Positions 26,424 to 36,136 of a stretch of 52,356 nucleotides of DNA are shown in pieces. How positions within the stretch are numbered: position 1 is the stretch's first letter; each line of letters opens with the position of its first letter. The DNA comes from Nitrobacter winogradskyi (GTDB lineage Bacteria > Pseudomonadota > Alphaproteobacteria > Rhizobiales > Xanthobacteraceae): NCBI RefSeq assembly GCF_006539545.1, contig NZ_BJNF01000010.1, positions 1-52,356 on the forward strand. Reading direction: 5' to 3'. Under the pieces are notes generated by a model that saw only the letters and a program-made list of their open reading frames with translations, was not told the DNA's origin and did no database searches. Position numbers and translations under genes: made by a program.

Positions 26424-26520
26424 GCGGTGGCTGCCTGTACCGGGCCGCGATGGTCCGTGGTGCGTCCGGCAGGACGCAGCGCTTTGCGGCTTGAGGCGAG
26501 TAGCGTAAAGGCTTCCGCCC

Positions 26521-27375
26521 ATGAATTACCGCCACGCCTTTCACGCCGGCAGCTTCGCCGACGTCATCAAGCATATCGTGCTGGTCCGCGTCCTGACCTA
26601 TCTGCACGAGAAACCAGCGGCCTTCCGTGTCATCGATACTCACGCCGGCGCGGGCGTTTACGATCTGGCCGGCGAGGAGGCGGGTCGCGGCGGAGAGTGG
26701 CTGACCGGCATCGCGCGGCTGATGCAGGCGCGTTTTTCGGAGGCGGCTGCTCCGTTGGTCGCGCCCTATCTCGATATCGTCAGAGCCTTCAATCCCCGGC
26801 GCGGGCTGCAATGCTATCCGGGATCGCCACTGATCGCGCGCGCCTTGCTGCGGCCGCAGGACCGGATCGTCGCCTGCGAAATCGAGCCCGTTGCACGAAA
26901 GCAGTTGATCGATGCGCTGCGCCGCGACACCCAGGCCAATGTGGTCGATCTCGACGGCTGGATGGCGCTGACCGCTTTCGTGCCTCCGAAGGAGCGGCGT
27001 GGGCTGGTGCTGATCGACCCGCCGTTCGAGCGCGAGGACGAGTTCGAACGCCTCTCCGACGGGTTCGCCGGAGCCTTCGCCAAATGGCCGACCGGCTGTT
27101 ACGTATTGTGGTATCCGGCAAAGCGACGCCGGGCGACGGACGATCTCGCTCGCAGGGTCGGTACCGTCACGGGAGGCGAGGCCGACAAGTGCCTGCGGCT
27201 GGAATTCAGCGTGGCGCCGCAGACCGCGGACGGGCCGCTCACGTCGGCCGGGCTTCTGATCGTCAATCCACCATGGACGTTGAGGGGCGAACTCAGGTCC
27301 ATCCTTCCCGAACTGGAGAAACCGCTGGGCCAGGGCGGCGCAGCCCGCTTCAAGCTCGAAGCGATCGCCGGTTGA
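26521..27375 (+). CDS. rlmJ: 23S rRNA (adenine(2030)-N(6))-methyltransferase RlmJ
   Basis: Methylates A2030 of 23S rRNA. Starts MNYRHAFHAGSFADVIKHIV, the family hallmark, with SAM-binding IDTHAGAGVYDL and catalytic DPPF (LVLIDPPFEREDEF). 284 residues, normal. ATG 26521 is the first residue of the conserved N-terminus. After the stop lies a hairpin with an A-tract that reads as a terminator for the opposite strand. Confidence 0.95.
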   Translation: MNYRHAFHAGSFADVIKHIVLVRVLTYLHEKPAAFRVIDTHAGAGVYDLAGEEAGRGGEWLTGIARLMQARFSEAAAPLVAPYLDIVRAFNPRRGLQCYPGSPLIARALLRPQDRIVACEIEPVARKQLIDALRRDTQANVVDLDGWMALTAFVPPKERRGLVLIDPPFEREDEFERLSDGFAGAFAKWPTGCYVLWYPAKRRRATDDLARRVGTVTGGEADKCLRLEFSVAPQTADGPLTSAGLLIVNPPWTLRGELRSILPELEKPLGQGGAARFKLEAIAG

Positions 27376-27379
27376 ACCC

Positions 27380-27405
27380 AAAAAAAACGGCCGCGTGAGC
27401 GGCCG
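27380..27405 (-). terminator. intrinsic terminator for the outer-membrane protein gene
   Basis: On the minus strand: CGGCCGC, loop TCAC, GCGGCCG, then eight T. A seven-pair GC stem followed by a U-tract is a textbook intrinsic terminator. On the plus strand no T-run follows the stem, so it serves the minus-strand gene ending at 27489, about 85 bp away with a repeat between. Confidence 0.7.
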
Positions 27406-27440
27406 GAAGTCGAGAGCGATGATTATTGTTCTCGTTATTG

Positions 27441-27492
27441 GAGCATGATCCTGAAAAGTGGAAACCGGTTTTCGGATAAGATCATGCTCTAG
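27441..27492. repeat. GAGCATGATC palindromic module
   Basis: GAGCATGATC...GATCATGCTC ends with GTGGAAACCGGTTTTCGG inside. A related element lies at 46911-46980. Its right end CTCTAG includes the complement of the TAG stop of the minus-strand gene. Confidence 0.8.
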
Positions 27493-28109
27493 AAATGATA
27501 GTTGATGCCGGCGCGGACCATTCCGGACTGGTAGCTGTGAGGCGCGCCCGTAATCGTGAAACTGCTGCTCGACAGATCGACATAGAGATACTCGACCTTC
27601 GCGGTCCAGTTCTGGTAGATGCCGACTTCGGCGCCCACTCCCACCGTCCAGCCCGCGCTGGTGTGGGATTCCGACAGGCCGAAGGTCTCGGCGCGCAGTT
27701 TGCCGAAGGCAAGACCGCCGGTTCCGTAAACCAGGACGTTGTTGAATGCGTAGCCGACGCGGCCGCGCACGGTGCCGAACCAGGGATTTGAGAATTTCCA
27801 GGCCGCGAAAGTATCGTTCGCGGCGTTGGCCTGGATGTCGCCTTCGAGGCCGAATACCAGCGGACCGCTTTGCCAGTTGAAGCCGGCTTGTACGCCGCCG
27901 AACACGCCGTCCGGCCTGGTGAGGCTGTTCTGGACGCTACCCCAGGCATATCCCAGGTTGCCGCCCAGATAGGGTCCCGCCCAGCTGAAGGCGTTGAGCG
28001 GCTGGTTGACGGTGTAGGGCTCCCGGTAAGAGAAATCGGCTCCGTGCGCAGCGCCGATCAGCGCGGTTGACGCCATGGCCGCCAATGCTGCGATCGTTAT
28101 CCTGGTCAT
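27489..28109 (-). CDS. Omp25/RopB-like outer membrane beta-barrel protein
   Basis: Eight-stranded-type porin-like protein, 206 residues: signal peptide (TIAALAAMASTALIGAAHGAD), a short linker FSYREPYTVNQPLNAFSWAG, then alternating strands (GPYLGGNLGYAWG, GVFGGVQAGFNWQ, LVFGLEGDIQ) ending in NYHF with the terminal Phe required for outer-membrane insertion. This fits the Omp25/31 family abundant in Rhizobiales. Start ATG 28109 has GGAG eight bases upstream. Role structural. Confidence 0.9.
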   Translation of the reverse strand: MTRITIAALAAMASTALIGAAHGADFSYREPYTVNQPLNAFSWAGPYLGGNLGYAWGSVQNSLTRPDGVFGGVQAGFNWQSGPLVFGLEGDIQANAANDTFAAWKFSNPWFGTVRGRVGYAFNNVLVYGTGGLAFGKLRAETFGLSESHTSAGWTVGVGAEVGIYQNWTAKVEYLYVDLSSSSFTITGAPHSYQSGMVRAGINYHF

Positions 28110-28230
28110 CTCCGGCACTCCAACCCTTTACCGCTTCTCATCGTGGCATCGCGCGCCAGGGCCGTATGGCTACGAAATGCTGAATTCGATACGTAGGATT
28201 TATCGAAAGTTTTAAGTTAAACGGTTCTTA

Positions 28231-28250
28231 AGACGGTGCCCCGACCGTCT
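28231..28250. promoter_or_regulatory. perfect dyad AGACGGT / ACCGTCT upstream of omp gene
   Basis: Seven-bp perfect arms around GCCCCG, flanked by two CTTAAG hexamers (at about 28227 and 28257), about 120 bp upstream of the omp start. Possible regulatory site or leader hairpin; no regulator known. Confidence 0.35.
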
Positions 28251-28289
28251 CTTGTCCTTAAGAAAGTGTTACCGGCGTGGCAGCGCCTC

Positions 28290-28419
28290 GCGTTTTCGAG
28301 CGAAGCATGTCCTCGGGCTTGACCCGAGGATGGGTACCGGTTCGCGTGAAGAAAACGCGTCAGATTCAAAGTGTCCGAGAGCCCGCTTCTGATTCCTTCA
28401 GAGGCGATAAAGGCTCTGG
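28290..28419. repeat. family A element with nested hairpin insert
   Basis: GCGTTTTCGAGCGAAG, then TCCTCGGGCTTGACCCGAGGA, GGTACCGGTTCGCGTGAAG, AAAACGCGTCA and a trailer CGCTTCTGATTCCTTCAGAG ending GGCTCTGG. The trailer is slightly decayed relative to 24739-24779. Confidence 0.8.
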
Positions 28420-28513
28420 AACCGGTCTCCCTCTGCTTTGCGCAGGACGAAGGCCACGCTTGGGGAGGGGCAGGTCGCTGGTATCGGCCGGTTTCATGGC
28501 TTAGCTGAGGAAC

Positions 28514-30592
28514 ATGACGAGCGATTCTTCCGATCCCGCGAAGCCGATCGGGCCCGGGCAGCCGCCCGGTTCCCCGGCGGACATGCGGCGGCGTGACGGC
28601 ATGGCTCCGGAACAGCCGGAACAGGAGGTCGATCCCGCAAGCCTCGACACCGACGAGGACGACGAGGCGCGGCTGCCCGATGTTCCGGATGAGTCCGTGG
28701 ATGCGGTCGCGGAGGCGCCGCTCGCGATCGGACGTGCGGCGATCGAACATGCGGTTCGCCATGCGCCGACGTCGCCCGGCGTCTACCGCATGATGAACGC
28801 CGCCCGCGACGTGCTTTATGTCGGCAAGGCCAAAAACGTGCGCAAGCGCCTGTCGTCCTACGCGCGGCCGACCGGCCAGGTGATGCGCATCGCGCGCATG
28901 ATCGCGGCGACGGCGACCGTCGAGATCGTATCGACCGCGACCGAGACCGAGGCGTTGCTGCTCGAAGCGAATCTGATCAAGCAGTTGCGGCCGCGCTTCA
29001 ACGTGCAGCTTCGCGACGACAAGTCGTTTCCCTATATTCTGATCACCGGCGACCACTGGGCGCCGCAGCTTCTCAAGCATCGCGGCGCTCAGTCGCGGCC
29101 GGGCCGCTATTTCGGACCGTTCGCTTCCGCGGGGGCGGTCGGCCGCACCATAACCGCGCTGCAACGGGCGTTCCTGGTGCGCTCCTGCACCGACTCCTTT
29201 TTCGAAAGCCGGACGCGGCCTTGCCTGCTGTACCAGATCAAGCGTTGCGCCGGCCCCTGCACCGGCGAGATCGATTTTCCCGGCTATACGGCCCTGGTTC
29301 GCGAGGCGACCGATTTCCTGTCCGGCCGCAGCCGCGCGGTGAAGGAAGATCTGGCCCGCGCGATGGAGCAGGCCTCGGCCGACCTCGCTTTCGAGCGCGC
29401 GGCGCTGTATCGCGACCGGCTCGCCGCGCTATCGGCGATCCAGTCGCAGCAGGGCATCAACCCGCGCACGGTGGAAGAAGCAGACGTTTTCGCCATCCAT
29501 CAGGAGGGCGGCTATTTCTGCGTCGAGGTCTTTTTCTTCCGCACCGGGCAGAACTGGGGCAACCGGGCCTATTTCCCGCGCGCGGAGAAGTCGTTTACGC
29601 CGGAGGAGGTGCTTGGATCATTCCTCGCCCAGTTCTACGATGACAAGCCCCCGCCCGGGCTGATCCTGCTGTCGCACCGGATCGAGGAAAGCGACTTGCT
29701 CGCCCACGCGCTGTCGATCAAGGCCGGCTGCAAGGTCTTGGTCTCGACGCCGCAGCGCGGCGAAAAAAAGGAACTGGTCGCGCACGCGCTGACCAACGCC
29801 CGCGAAGCGCTGGGCCGTAAACTGGCGGATACCGCGACGCAATCGCGGCTGTTGCAGGGCCTGGCGGCGGTGCTCGGCCTGCCGCAGCCCCCGCAGCGTG
29901 TCGAAGTCTACGACAACAGCCACATCCAGGGCGCCAATGCGGTCGGGGCGATGATCGTCGCCGGTCCCGAAGGCTTCCTTAAGAATCAGTACCGCAAGTT
30001 CAATATCAAGTCAGAGAGCCTGACGCCCGGTGACGATTATGCGATGATGCGCGAGGTGCTGGAGCGCCGCTTCAAAAGGTTGCTGACCCAGAAAGCCGCC
30101 GATCCGCGCGCCGCGGCGGAGCAGGATGCCGCGCCGCAATGGCCGGATATCGTGATCATCGACGGCGGTCTCGGCCAGCTCAACGCCGCCCGCGGGGTCG
30201 TCGATGCGCTGGGCCTGAGCCGGGTGTCGCTGATGGCGGTCGCCAAGGGGCCGGACCGTGATGCCGGCCGCGAAACCCTGTTCCTGCCGGATCGTCCGGC
30301 CATCAAGCTCGAACCTCGTGATCCCGTTTTGTATTTTATCCAGCGATTGCGTGACGAGGCGCATCGGTTTGTCATCGGATCGCATCGCAAGCTGCGTAGA
30401 AAGGACATCCGGGAAGCCGGATTGCAGGAGGTTCCCGGTATCGGCCCGGCGCGCAAGCGCGCGCTGCTGCATCATTTCGGAACGTTGAAGGAGATCGAGC
30501 GGGCCTCGCTGGCGGATCTCGGCAAGGTTCCGGGCATCAGCGCGGAAAGCGCCCGCCGGATCTTCGATTTTTTTCACGCCCGGCCGGCGTGA
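28514..30592 (+). CDS. uvrC: UvrABC excinuclease subunit UvrC
   Basis: Makes both incisions in nucleotide excision repair. An acidic N-terminal extension of about 85 residues precedes the GIY-YIG domain ([29 protein letters not shown]). Then come a Cys-rich segment ([15 protein letters not shown]), the UVR motif ([20 protein letters not shown]), the RNase H-like domain ([17 protein letters not shown]) and C-terminal helix-hairpin-helix pairs ([25 protein letters not shown]). 692 residues, longer than the usual 610 because of the extension. GAGG precedes ATG 28514. Confidence 0.96.
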   Translation: MTSDSSDPAKPIGPGQPPGSPADMRRRDGMAPEQPEQEVDPASLDTDEDDEARLPDVPDESVDAVAEAPLAIGRAAIEHAVRHAPTSPGVYRMMNAARDVLYVGKAKNVRKRLSSYARPTGQVMRIARMIAATATVEIVSTATETEALLLEANLIKQLRPRFNVQLRDDKSFPYILITGDHWAPQLLKHRGAQSRPGRYFGPFASAGAVGRTITALQRAFLVRSCTDSFFESRTRPCLLYQIKRCAGPCTGEIDFPGYTALVREATDFLSGRSRAVKEDLARAMEQASADLAFERAALYRDRLAALSAIQSQQGINPRTVEEADVFAIHQEGGYFCVEVFFFRTGQNWGNRAYFPRAEKSFTPEEVLGSFLAQFYDDKPPPGLILLSHRIEESDLLAHALSIKAGCKVLVSTPQRGEKKELVAHALTNAREALGRKLADTATQSRLLQGLAAVLGLPQPPQRVEVYDNSHIQGANAVGAMIVAGPEGFLKNQYRKFNIKSESLTPGDDYAMMREVLERRFKRLLTQKAADPRAAAEQDAAPQWPDIVIIDGGLGQLNAARGVVDALGLSRVSLMAVAKGPDRDAGRETLFLPDRPAIKLEPRDPVLYFIQRLRDEAHRFVIGSHRKLRRKDIREAGLQEVPGIGPARKRALLHHFGTLKEIERASLADLGKVPGISAESARRIFDFFHARPA

Positions 30593-30724
30593 CGGGTTTG
30601 TTATGATGTTGGTCTTCTTTTTTGTATTAAGATCAATGAGTAAGATCGGGGGCAGGTTGCGGGGCCGGAAATTGCGCCGCGCGGCCGGTTGACGTTCACG
30701 CCGGGACGGTATTGGTAAGATAAA

Positions 30725-31342
30725 ATGAACACTGCAACCAGCCAGGCGACCGCGAAGCACATGCTGTCGCTGCCGAATATTCTCACCCTTGCTCGCATCG
30801 CCGCGATCCCGGTGGTGGTGGGCTGCGTCTATGCGCAATCGGTCATGGACGGGCCGTTGCAACTGCGCTGGGTGGCGCTGGGCGTGTTCATCGCGGCCGC
30901 CGTGACCGACTTCTTCGACGGCTATTATGCACGAATCTGGGATCAGCAGTCCGCCCTCGGCAAGATGCTCGATCCGATCGCGGACAAGCTTCTGGTTGCG
31001 TCCTGCCTGCTGATGCTGGCGGCGGATCACATCATCCACGGTTGGACGCTGTGGGCGGCGATCGTGATCCTGTGCCGGGAAATCCTTGTATCGGGGCTTC
31101 GCGAGTATCTGGCCGCGTTGCGGGTCAGCGTGCCGGTGACCAAGCTCGCCAAGTGGAAAACGACCGCGCAACTGGTTGCGATCGGGTTTCTTCTCGCGGG
31201 GGAGGCCGGCGACCTGATATTCCCGTTCGTGACGCAGATCGGGCTGCTGTTGTTATGGATTTCGGCGATCCTCACCATCTATACAGGCTGGGACTATTTC
31301 CATGCCGGCATTCACCACCTCATGGAGGAGGATGAAAAATGA
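30725..31342 (+). CDS. pgsA: CDP-diacylglycerol--glycerol-3-phosphate 3-phosphatidyltransferase PgsA
   Basis: Inner-membrane enzyme making phosphatidylglycerophosphate. The CDP-alcohol phosphotransferase motif DG(X)2AR(X)8G(X)3D(X)3D reads DGYYARIWDQQSALGKMLD then PIAD, near residues 62-84. Five to six hydrophobic segments. N-terminus LSLPNILTLARIAAIPVVV is typical. 205 residues. Its TGA overlaps the ATG of moaD (ATGA). uvrC lies 132 bp upstream. Confidence 0.94.
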   Translation: MNTATSQATAKHMLSLPNILTLARIAAIPVVVGCVYAQSVMDGPLQLRWVALGVFIAAAVTDFFDGYYARIWDQQSALGKMLDPIADKLLVASCLLMLAADHIIHGWTLWAAIVILCREILVSGLREYLAALRVSVPVTKLAKWKTTAQLVAIGFLLAGEAGDLIFPFVTQIGLLLLWISAILTIYTGWDYFHAGIHHLMEEDEK

Positions 31343-31590
31343 AGGTGCTCTACTTCGCCTGGGTGCGCGAGCGGGTCGGCAAGGCCGAGGAGGCGCTCGA
31401 TCCGCCGCCGGCCGTCGCGACGGTTGCCGATCTGATCGCGTGGTTGTCGCAGCGGGGTGAGGAATATGCCTACGCCTTCGAGAAACCGAAGGTGATCCGC
31501 GCCGCGATTGACCGGATGCATGTCAACCAGGACACGGTGATTGCGGGGGCGCGCGAGATCGCCTTCTTTCCGCCGATGACCGGCGGCTGA
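31339..31590 (+). CDS. moaD: molybdopterin synthase small subunit MoaD
   Basis: Ubiquitin-fold sulfur carrier for molybdenum cofactor synthesis. 83 residues starting MKVLYFAWVRERVG and ending FPPMTGG, with the C-terminal Gly-Gly that is thiocarboxylated. Start overlaps the pgsA stop by four bases; moaE follows closely, so the two subunits are made together. Confidence 0.93.
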   Translation: MKVLYFAWVRERVGKAEEALDPPPAVATVADLIAWLSQRGEEYAYAFEKPKVIRAAIDRMHVNQDTVIAGAREIAFFPPMTGG

Positions 31591-31612
31591 TTTGTCAGTT
31601 CCGGCTCCGTCG

Positions 31613-32080
31613 ATGACCGTTCCCATCACCATACGCCTGCAGGAAGCCGACTTCGACCTCGCGCATGAGGTTGCCGCATTGTCGCGCGGCCGCACCGATA
31701 TAGGCGCGGTCGTGACTTTTAGCGGCATCTGCCGGGGTGATGAGGATGGCGAGGCGATCGCCGCGCTGACGCTCGAGCATTATCCGGGCATGGCGGAGGC
31801 CGAGATCGCGCGTCACGCCGAGGAGGCGGTTTCGCGCTGGCCGCTCACCGGCATCACCGTGATCCACCGTTATGGCCGGATCGTGCCGGGTGAGAACATC
31901 GTTCTCGTGGTAACCGCGTCCTCTCATCGTGAGGCCGCGTTCCAGGGCGCCGAGTTCCTGATGGACTATCTGAAAACGAAAGCGCCGTTCTGGAAACGGG
32001 AGGAGGGCGCCTCCGGCTCCGGTTGGGTTGACGCCCACGACCGCGACGACACCGCTGCGGCGCGTTGGGCCAAACCCTGA
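31613..32080 (+). CDS. moaE: molybdopterin synthase large subunit MoaE
   Basis: Converts cyclic pyranopterin monophosphate to molybdopterin with MoaD as sulfur donor. Typical segments are GAVVTFSGICRGDEDG, LEHYPGMAEAEI, HRYGRIVPGENIVLV, and active-site lysines in DYLKTKAPFWKRE. 155 residues from ATG 31613; an in-frame TTG at 31592 lies two bases after moaD and would add seven residues. Its TGA shares one base with the ATG of prmB. Confidence 0.93.
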   Translation: MTVPITIRLQEADFDLAHEVAALSRGRTDIGAVVTFSGICRGDEDGEAIAALTLEHYPGMAEAEIARHAEEAVSRWPLTGITVIHRYGRIVPGENIVLVVTASSHREAAFQGAEFLMDYLKTKAPFWKREEGASGSGWVDAHDRDDTAAARWAKP

Positions 32081-33102
32081 TGGCGAAGACCGCCGCGCGC
32101 GGCGGACGATCGAAAGCCGCGACCTCCGGCTCAAGCCGAAAACGCTCGCCGGTGCGGTCCGGAGCAGGAGCCGCAAGCCCTGTCGCGGCCGGAAATCTGG
32201 CTCCCGAACTCGAGACGATTTTCGACTATGTTCGCCATGCCGCCGAGCGGCTCCAGCGCGCGCGCGTTACCTTCGCCCACGGCACCACCGATCCGGTCGC
32301 CGAGGCTGCCTTTCTGGTCGGCGAGGCCATGCAGTTGCATCCGGACGAGGTCGAACCGCAGGCCGCCCTGCGGGTGCCGGAGGCGGCGGGCCGGCGCATC
32401 CTCGGCTGGATCGAACAGCGCATCGCTACCCGCAAGCCGGCCGCCTATCTCGTCAACAGGATGTATATGCGCGGCCTGCCGTTTTATGTCGACGAGCGGG
32501 TGATCGTGCCGCGTTCGTTCATAGGTGAAATCCTGGACTCGCATTTCGGCGACGACGATGTATTGCGTCTGCGCGATCCCGCCACCGTGACCCGCGTGCT
32601 CGATCTCTGCACCGGCTCGGGATGTCTCGCCATTCTGGCGGCGCGCGCCTTTCCGAATGCGACCGTGGATGCGACCGACCTGTCGGCGGACGCGCTGGCT
32701 GTCGCCGCGCGCAACGTCCGCGAGCACGGCCTTGATGATCGTATCCAGCTTGCGCAAGGCGATCTTTTCGCGGCAGTGAGGGGCAGGCGTTATGACCTGA
32801 TCATCTCCAATCCGCCTTATGTCGATGCCAAGGGGATGGCTGGACTGCCCCGGGAATGTCTTGCCGAGCCGAGGATGGCGTTCGACGGCGGCACTGAGGG
32901 CATCGATCTGGTGCGACGGATCATTGATGGCGCCAAAACCCGTCTCGCGCCGGGAGGCGGGCTACTGTGTGAGGTCGGTCGCTGCAAGCCGGCGATCAAG
33001 AGGGCTTATCCCGACGCGGATCTGCTCTGGCTCGATACCGAGGAGTCCGAGAGCGAGGTGTTCTGGATCGATGCGGCGGGTCTCAAGGGACTGTCTGCAT
33101 GA
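32080..33102 (+). CDS. prmB: ribosomal protein L3 N(5)-glutamine methyltransferase PrmB
   Basis: Methylates a glutamine of uL3 using SAM. The motif NPPYVD that contacts the glutamine side chain is present, with SAM-binding DLCTGSGCLAILAARAFPNA and the PrmB-type N-terminal domain (TFAHGTTDPVAEAAFLV; RMYMRGLPFYVDERVIVPRS). 340 residues, with a basic Ser/Arg-rich N-terminal tail of about 45 residues not seen in E. coli PrmB. ATG 32080 overlaps the moaE stop (TGATG). PrmC is the main alternative, but the MRGLPFYVDERV segment favours PrmB. Confidence 0.88.
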   Translation: MAKTAARGGRSKAATSGSSRKRSPVRSGAGAASPVAAGNLAPELETIFDYVRHAAERLQRARVTFAHGTTDPVAEAAFLVGEAMQLHPDEVEPQAALRVPEAAGRRILGWIEQRIATRKPAAYLVNRMYMRGLPFYVDERVIVPRSFIGEILDSHFGDDDVLRLRDPATVTRVLDLCTGSGCLAILAARAFPNATVDATDLSADALAVAARNVREHGLDDRIQLAQGDLFAAVRGRRYDLIISNPPYVDAKGMAGLPRECLAEPRMAFDGGTEGIDLVRRIIDGAKTRLAPGGGLLCEVGRCKPAIKRAYPDADLLWLDTEESESEVFWIDAAGLKGLSA

Positions 33103-33266
33103 TGGCCCGCGCGGCGTGATCCGCGGCGATCCGGCGTCTTTCGCGAGCCCGTATCGGATTCCATCGAATTCGCTATAAGCGCGTTTCGATGAACGAGGCA
33201 TGGAGAGCCCGCGCGGTTATCGTCCGGCTCTCGCCCGATCCATTTTACGCCGACCGCCGGAGCGCC

Positions 33267-34739
33267 ATGCTGCCTGACGCCCGCCACAGCGCCTCTTCGC
33301 GTGACGCCTGGCTCGGAGAATTCCGGGTGACGCTGGCGCTCGGCTGGCCTTTGGTCCTTACCAATGTCGCGCAAATCGCGCTGACCACCACCGACGTGAT
33401 CGTGCTGGGCCGGGTTGGCCCTTCCGCGCTGGCGGCCGGAACCCTTGGCGTTAATCTGTACTTCGCGATCCTGATCTTCGGCATCGGCGTCGTCACGGCG
33501 GCGTCGCCGATGATGGCCGAAGCGTTTGGCCGCAAGCTGCATACGGTGCGCGACGTGCGGCGGACGTTCCGGCAGGGGATGTGGGCGTCGGTTCTGATTG
33601 CGGCGCCGAGCTGGCTGCTGCTCTGGCACACTGAAGCGATCCTGCTTTTGTTTCATCAGGAGCCGCGGCTTGCCGCCGACGCCCAGGTGTTCGTGCGCGC
33701 GTTGCAATGGGGCATGCTGCCGACGCTCGGTTTCATAGTGCTTCGCTCGTTCTTCGCCGCGCTTGAGCGGCCGCTGTCGGCGATGATGGTGACCGTGGCC
33801 GCGATCCTGTTCAACGTTGCCGCTAACTGGGTGCTGGTGTTCGGCCATCTCGGTCTGCCGCCCCTCGGTCTCTTGGGGTCCGGCATCGCAACGACGTTAT
33901 CGAACATTTTCCTGTTCGCCGGGGTGGCGCTGGTCGCGAGTCTTGGCCGCAGCTTTCGCCGCTATCATCTGTTCGGCAACTGGTGGCGCGCTGATTGGCC
34001 GCGTTTCCTCGCGCTATGGCGGGTCGGCCTGCCGATCGGCGCGACGCTTGCTTTCGAGATCACGGTGTTCAACGCCGCGGTGTTCCTGATGGGACAGTTC
34101 GGCACGGCCTCGATCGCGGCTCACGCCATTGCGATTCAGATCGCGTCGGTGTCCTTCATGGTGCCGATGGGACTGGCGCAGGCGGCGACGGTGCGCGTCG
34201 GTCGCGCCTACGGCGCGGAAGATGTCGATGGCATCACCCGCGCGGGATGGGTGTCGTTTACACTGGCGATTTCCTTCATGGCCACGACCAGCGTGCTGAT
34301 GATTTCAGCGCCACGATGGTTGATCAGCGCATTCGTCGACATCAACGATGCGGCGAACGCCGAGGTGATCGGGCTGGCGGTGTCGTTCCTCACCTGCGCG
34401 GCGGTGTTTCAGATCGCCGACGGCGCGCAGGTGGTCGGCGCCGGCATGTTGCGCGGCTTGCAGGATACCCGCGTGCCGATGATCTATGCCGGCCTCGGCT
34501 ATTGGGGCTTCGGCATGTCGTTGAGCCTGCTGTTTGCCTTCAAGCTCGGGTTCGAGGGTACCGGCATCTGGATCGGCCTGGCGTCGGGCCTCGTGGCCGT
34601 GGCCATCCTGATGATGTCGCGCTGGATCAGGCGTGAACGGCTCGGCCTCGTGCCGCTGAAGGAGCTGCGGTGTCGCGAACCCGGCCCGGAAACAAGCGGC
34701 CATCGTCCGCGCAAGCGGGCCATCCCGTCACTGGAGTGA
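33267..34739 (+). CDS. MATE family efflux transporter (NorM-like)
   Basis: Multidrug or metabolite exporter driven by Na+ or H+, in the inner membrane. About twelve hydrophobic segments in two homologous halves, beginning EFRVTLALGWPLVLTNVAQI with TTTDVIVLGRVG, and a second-half GAATVRVG-like motif (LAQAATVRVGRAYG). I chose ATG 33267 because GGAG lies seven bases upstream; an in-frame ATG at 33189 would add 26 residues without a Shine-Dalgarno. 490 residues. Substrate unknown. Gap of 39 bp to the convergent ilvE. Confidence 0.9.
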   Translation: MLPDARHSASSRDAWLGEFRVTLALGWPLVLTNVAQIALTTTDVIVLGRVGPSALAAGTLGVNLYFAILIFGIGVVTAASPMMAEAFGRKLHTVRDVRRTFRQGMWASVLIAAPSWLLLWHTEAILLLFHQEPRLAADAQVFVRALQWGMLPTLGFIVLRSFFAALERPLSAMMVTVAAILFNVAANWVLVFGHLGLPPLGLLGSGIATTLSNIFLFAGVALVASLGRSFRRYHLFGNWWRADWPRFLALWRVGLPIGATLAFEITVFNAAVFLMGQFGTASIAAHAIAIQIASVSFMVPMGLAQAATVRVGRAYGAEDVDGITRAGWVSFTLAISFMATTSVLMISAPRWLISAFVDINDAANAEVIGLAVSFLTCAAVFQIADGAQVVGAGMLRGLQDTRVPMIYAGLGYWGFGMSLSLLFAFKLGFEGTGIWIGLASGLVAVAILMMSRWIRRERLGLVPLKELRCREPGPETSGHRPRKRAIPSLE

Positions 34740-34778
34740 CGGCATGACAGCTTTCATTTTGCGATGAATTCGCGCCGG

Positions 34779-35891
34779 TCACAGCACCTTGCGGGTCCAC
34801 CTGTGCGGGTCGGTCGCGCGGCCGTACTGGATATCGACCAGCTTCTTGCGAAAGCCCATCGCGACGGAGCCGGCCACGCCGCCATTGATGGTGAAGTCGC
34901 CGTGCGCCGAACACACCTTGCCGATAGGCGAGATGACGGCGGCGGTGCCGCATGCGAAGGCTTCCCGGAGTTTTCCGCTGGCGGCGTCGCCGCGCCACTG
35001 GTCGATCGTATAGGGCTCTTCGCGCACAGGCGTGCCGGAGTCCCTTGCGAGCGTGATGATCGAATCGCGCGTGATGCCCGGCAGGATGGTCCCCAGCGGC
35101 GGCGTCGAGAGCGAACCGTCATCGAAAACGAAGAACACGTTCATGCCGCCGAGTTCCTCGACGTAGCGCCGCTCGATCGCATCCAGGAAAACCACCTGAT
35201 CGCAGCCGCGATCGATGGCCTCGGCCTGCGCGCGCAGGCTGGCGGCATAGTTTCCGCCGCACTTGACGGCGCCCGTGCCGCCGACCGCCGCGCGCGTGTA
35301 GTTTTCGGAAACCCAGATCGAGATGGGTGCGGGACCGCCCTTGAAGTAGGAGCCGACCGGCGAGGCGATGACGGCGAAGATGTACGCGGCGGATGGCTTG
35401 ACGCCGAGGAAGACCTCGTTCGCGATCATGAAAGGCCGAAGGTAGAGGCTGCCTTCGCCGCCCGGAATCCAGTCCTGGTCGATGCGCACGAGCTGCTCGA
35501 TGGCCTCGATGAAAACGGTCTCGGGCAGCGGCGCCATCGCCATGCGCTCGGCCGAATTGCGAAAGCGCCTCGCATTGGCGTCGGGTCGGAACAGGTTGAC
35601 GCCGCCGTCGTCACGTTTGTACGCCTTGAGGCCTTCGAAAATCTCCTGTGCGTAGTGCAGGACGGCCGTGGCCGGATCGAGCGGGAAGCTGGCGCGCGCC
35701 GCGACCCTCGCTCCGTGCCAGCCCTCCGCCTGATTGTAGCTCACCATGGCCATGTGATCGGTGAACACGCGGCCGAAACCTGGATTGGCGAGCTTTTCGG
35801 CGCGCACGGTCGCCTGCGTCGGTTCGGCCGCCGGTTGAACATCGAATGTCAGCGACGTTGCGCCATCGATTTTTTCGAACGAAGCTCTCAT
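34779..35891 (-). CDS. ilvE: branched-chain amino acid aminotransferase IlvE (class IV)
   Basis: Last step of Val, Leu and Ile synthesis. Fold-type IV PLP enzyme with Lys210 in GAVKCGGNYAAS, IFEGLKAYKR, YLRPFMIANEVFLGVKPS and EELGGMNVFFVF. 370 residues is the longer, mitochondrial/Rhizobiales-type form rather than the 309-residue E. coli form. ATG 35891 (MRASFEKIDGATSL). Upstream is a 404-bp divergent gap with two palindromic repeats. Confidence 0.94.
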   Translation of the reverse strand: MRASFEKIDGATSLTFDVQPAAEPTQATVRAEKLANPGFGRVFTDHMAMVSYNQAEGWHGARVAARASFPLDPATAVLHYAQEIFEGLKAYKRDDGGVNLFRPDANARRFRNSAERMAMAPLPETVFIEAIEQLVRIDQDWIPGGEGSLYLRPFMIANEVFLGVKPSAAYIFAVIASPVGSYFKGGPAPISIWVSENYTRAAVGGTGAVKCGGNYAASLRAQAEAIDRGCDQVVFLDAIERRYVEELGGMNVFFVFDDGSLSTPPLGTILPGITRDSIITLARDSGTPVREEPYTIDQWRGDAASGKLREAFACGTAAVISPIGKVCSAHGDFTINGGVAGSVAMGFRKKLVDIQYGRATDPHRWTRKVL

Positions 35892-36022
35892 GGTGTTCTC
35901 CAGCTTGAAACGGTCTTCGTTTCGGGTCGTTACCGCCCCTCGAAAGGCCGGTTTCCGCTCTGGCGGATGGCGCGAAGTCCAGTATGTTGGCCGAAATGCC
36001 GCTCGGCAAATCGCATCGGCAC

Positions 36023-36075
36023 GAGAGCATTTTCCGGCTAAGTGGAATCCCGGTTAGCCGTAGGAAAATGCTCTC
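36023..36075. repeat. GAGAGCATTTTCC palindromic module
   Basis: Ends GAGAGCATTTTCC and GGAAAATGCTCTC are almost perfect inverted repeats with GGCTAAGTGGAATCCCGG between. A variant of family A (GCATTTTC in place of GCGTTTTC), also seen at 40512-40556. Confidence 0.8.
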
Positions 36076-36087
36076 AATCAATAACTT

Positions 36088-36136
36088 GCGCGTATTCTTA
36101 TCGCAAAACCGGCATCCACTTTTGCGGAATACGCGC
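36088..36136. repeat. GCGCGTATTC palindromic module
   Basis: Ends GCGCGTATTC/GAATACGCGC with inner TCGCAAAACCGG and TCCACTTTTGCGG. Same architecture as the adjacent module but different arms, as if arm sequence drifted in pairs. Confidence 0.75.

Larger units (their letters stand above)
28110..28513. other. 404-bp intergenic region between divergent omp and uvrC genes
   Basis: Contains AT-rich sequence near the omp side (AAAGTTTTAAGTTAAAC), a dyad at 28231-28250 and a long family A element at 28290-28419. Promoters for both genes should lie here. No gene seen. Confidence 0.55.

Noticed and set aside
26308-27381. Minus-strand frame opposite rlmJ
   Set aside because: Antisense shadow; rlmJ has all its motifs.
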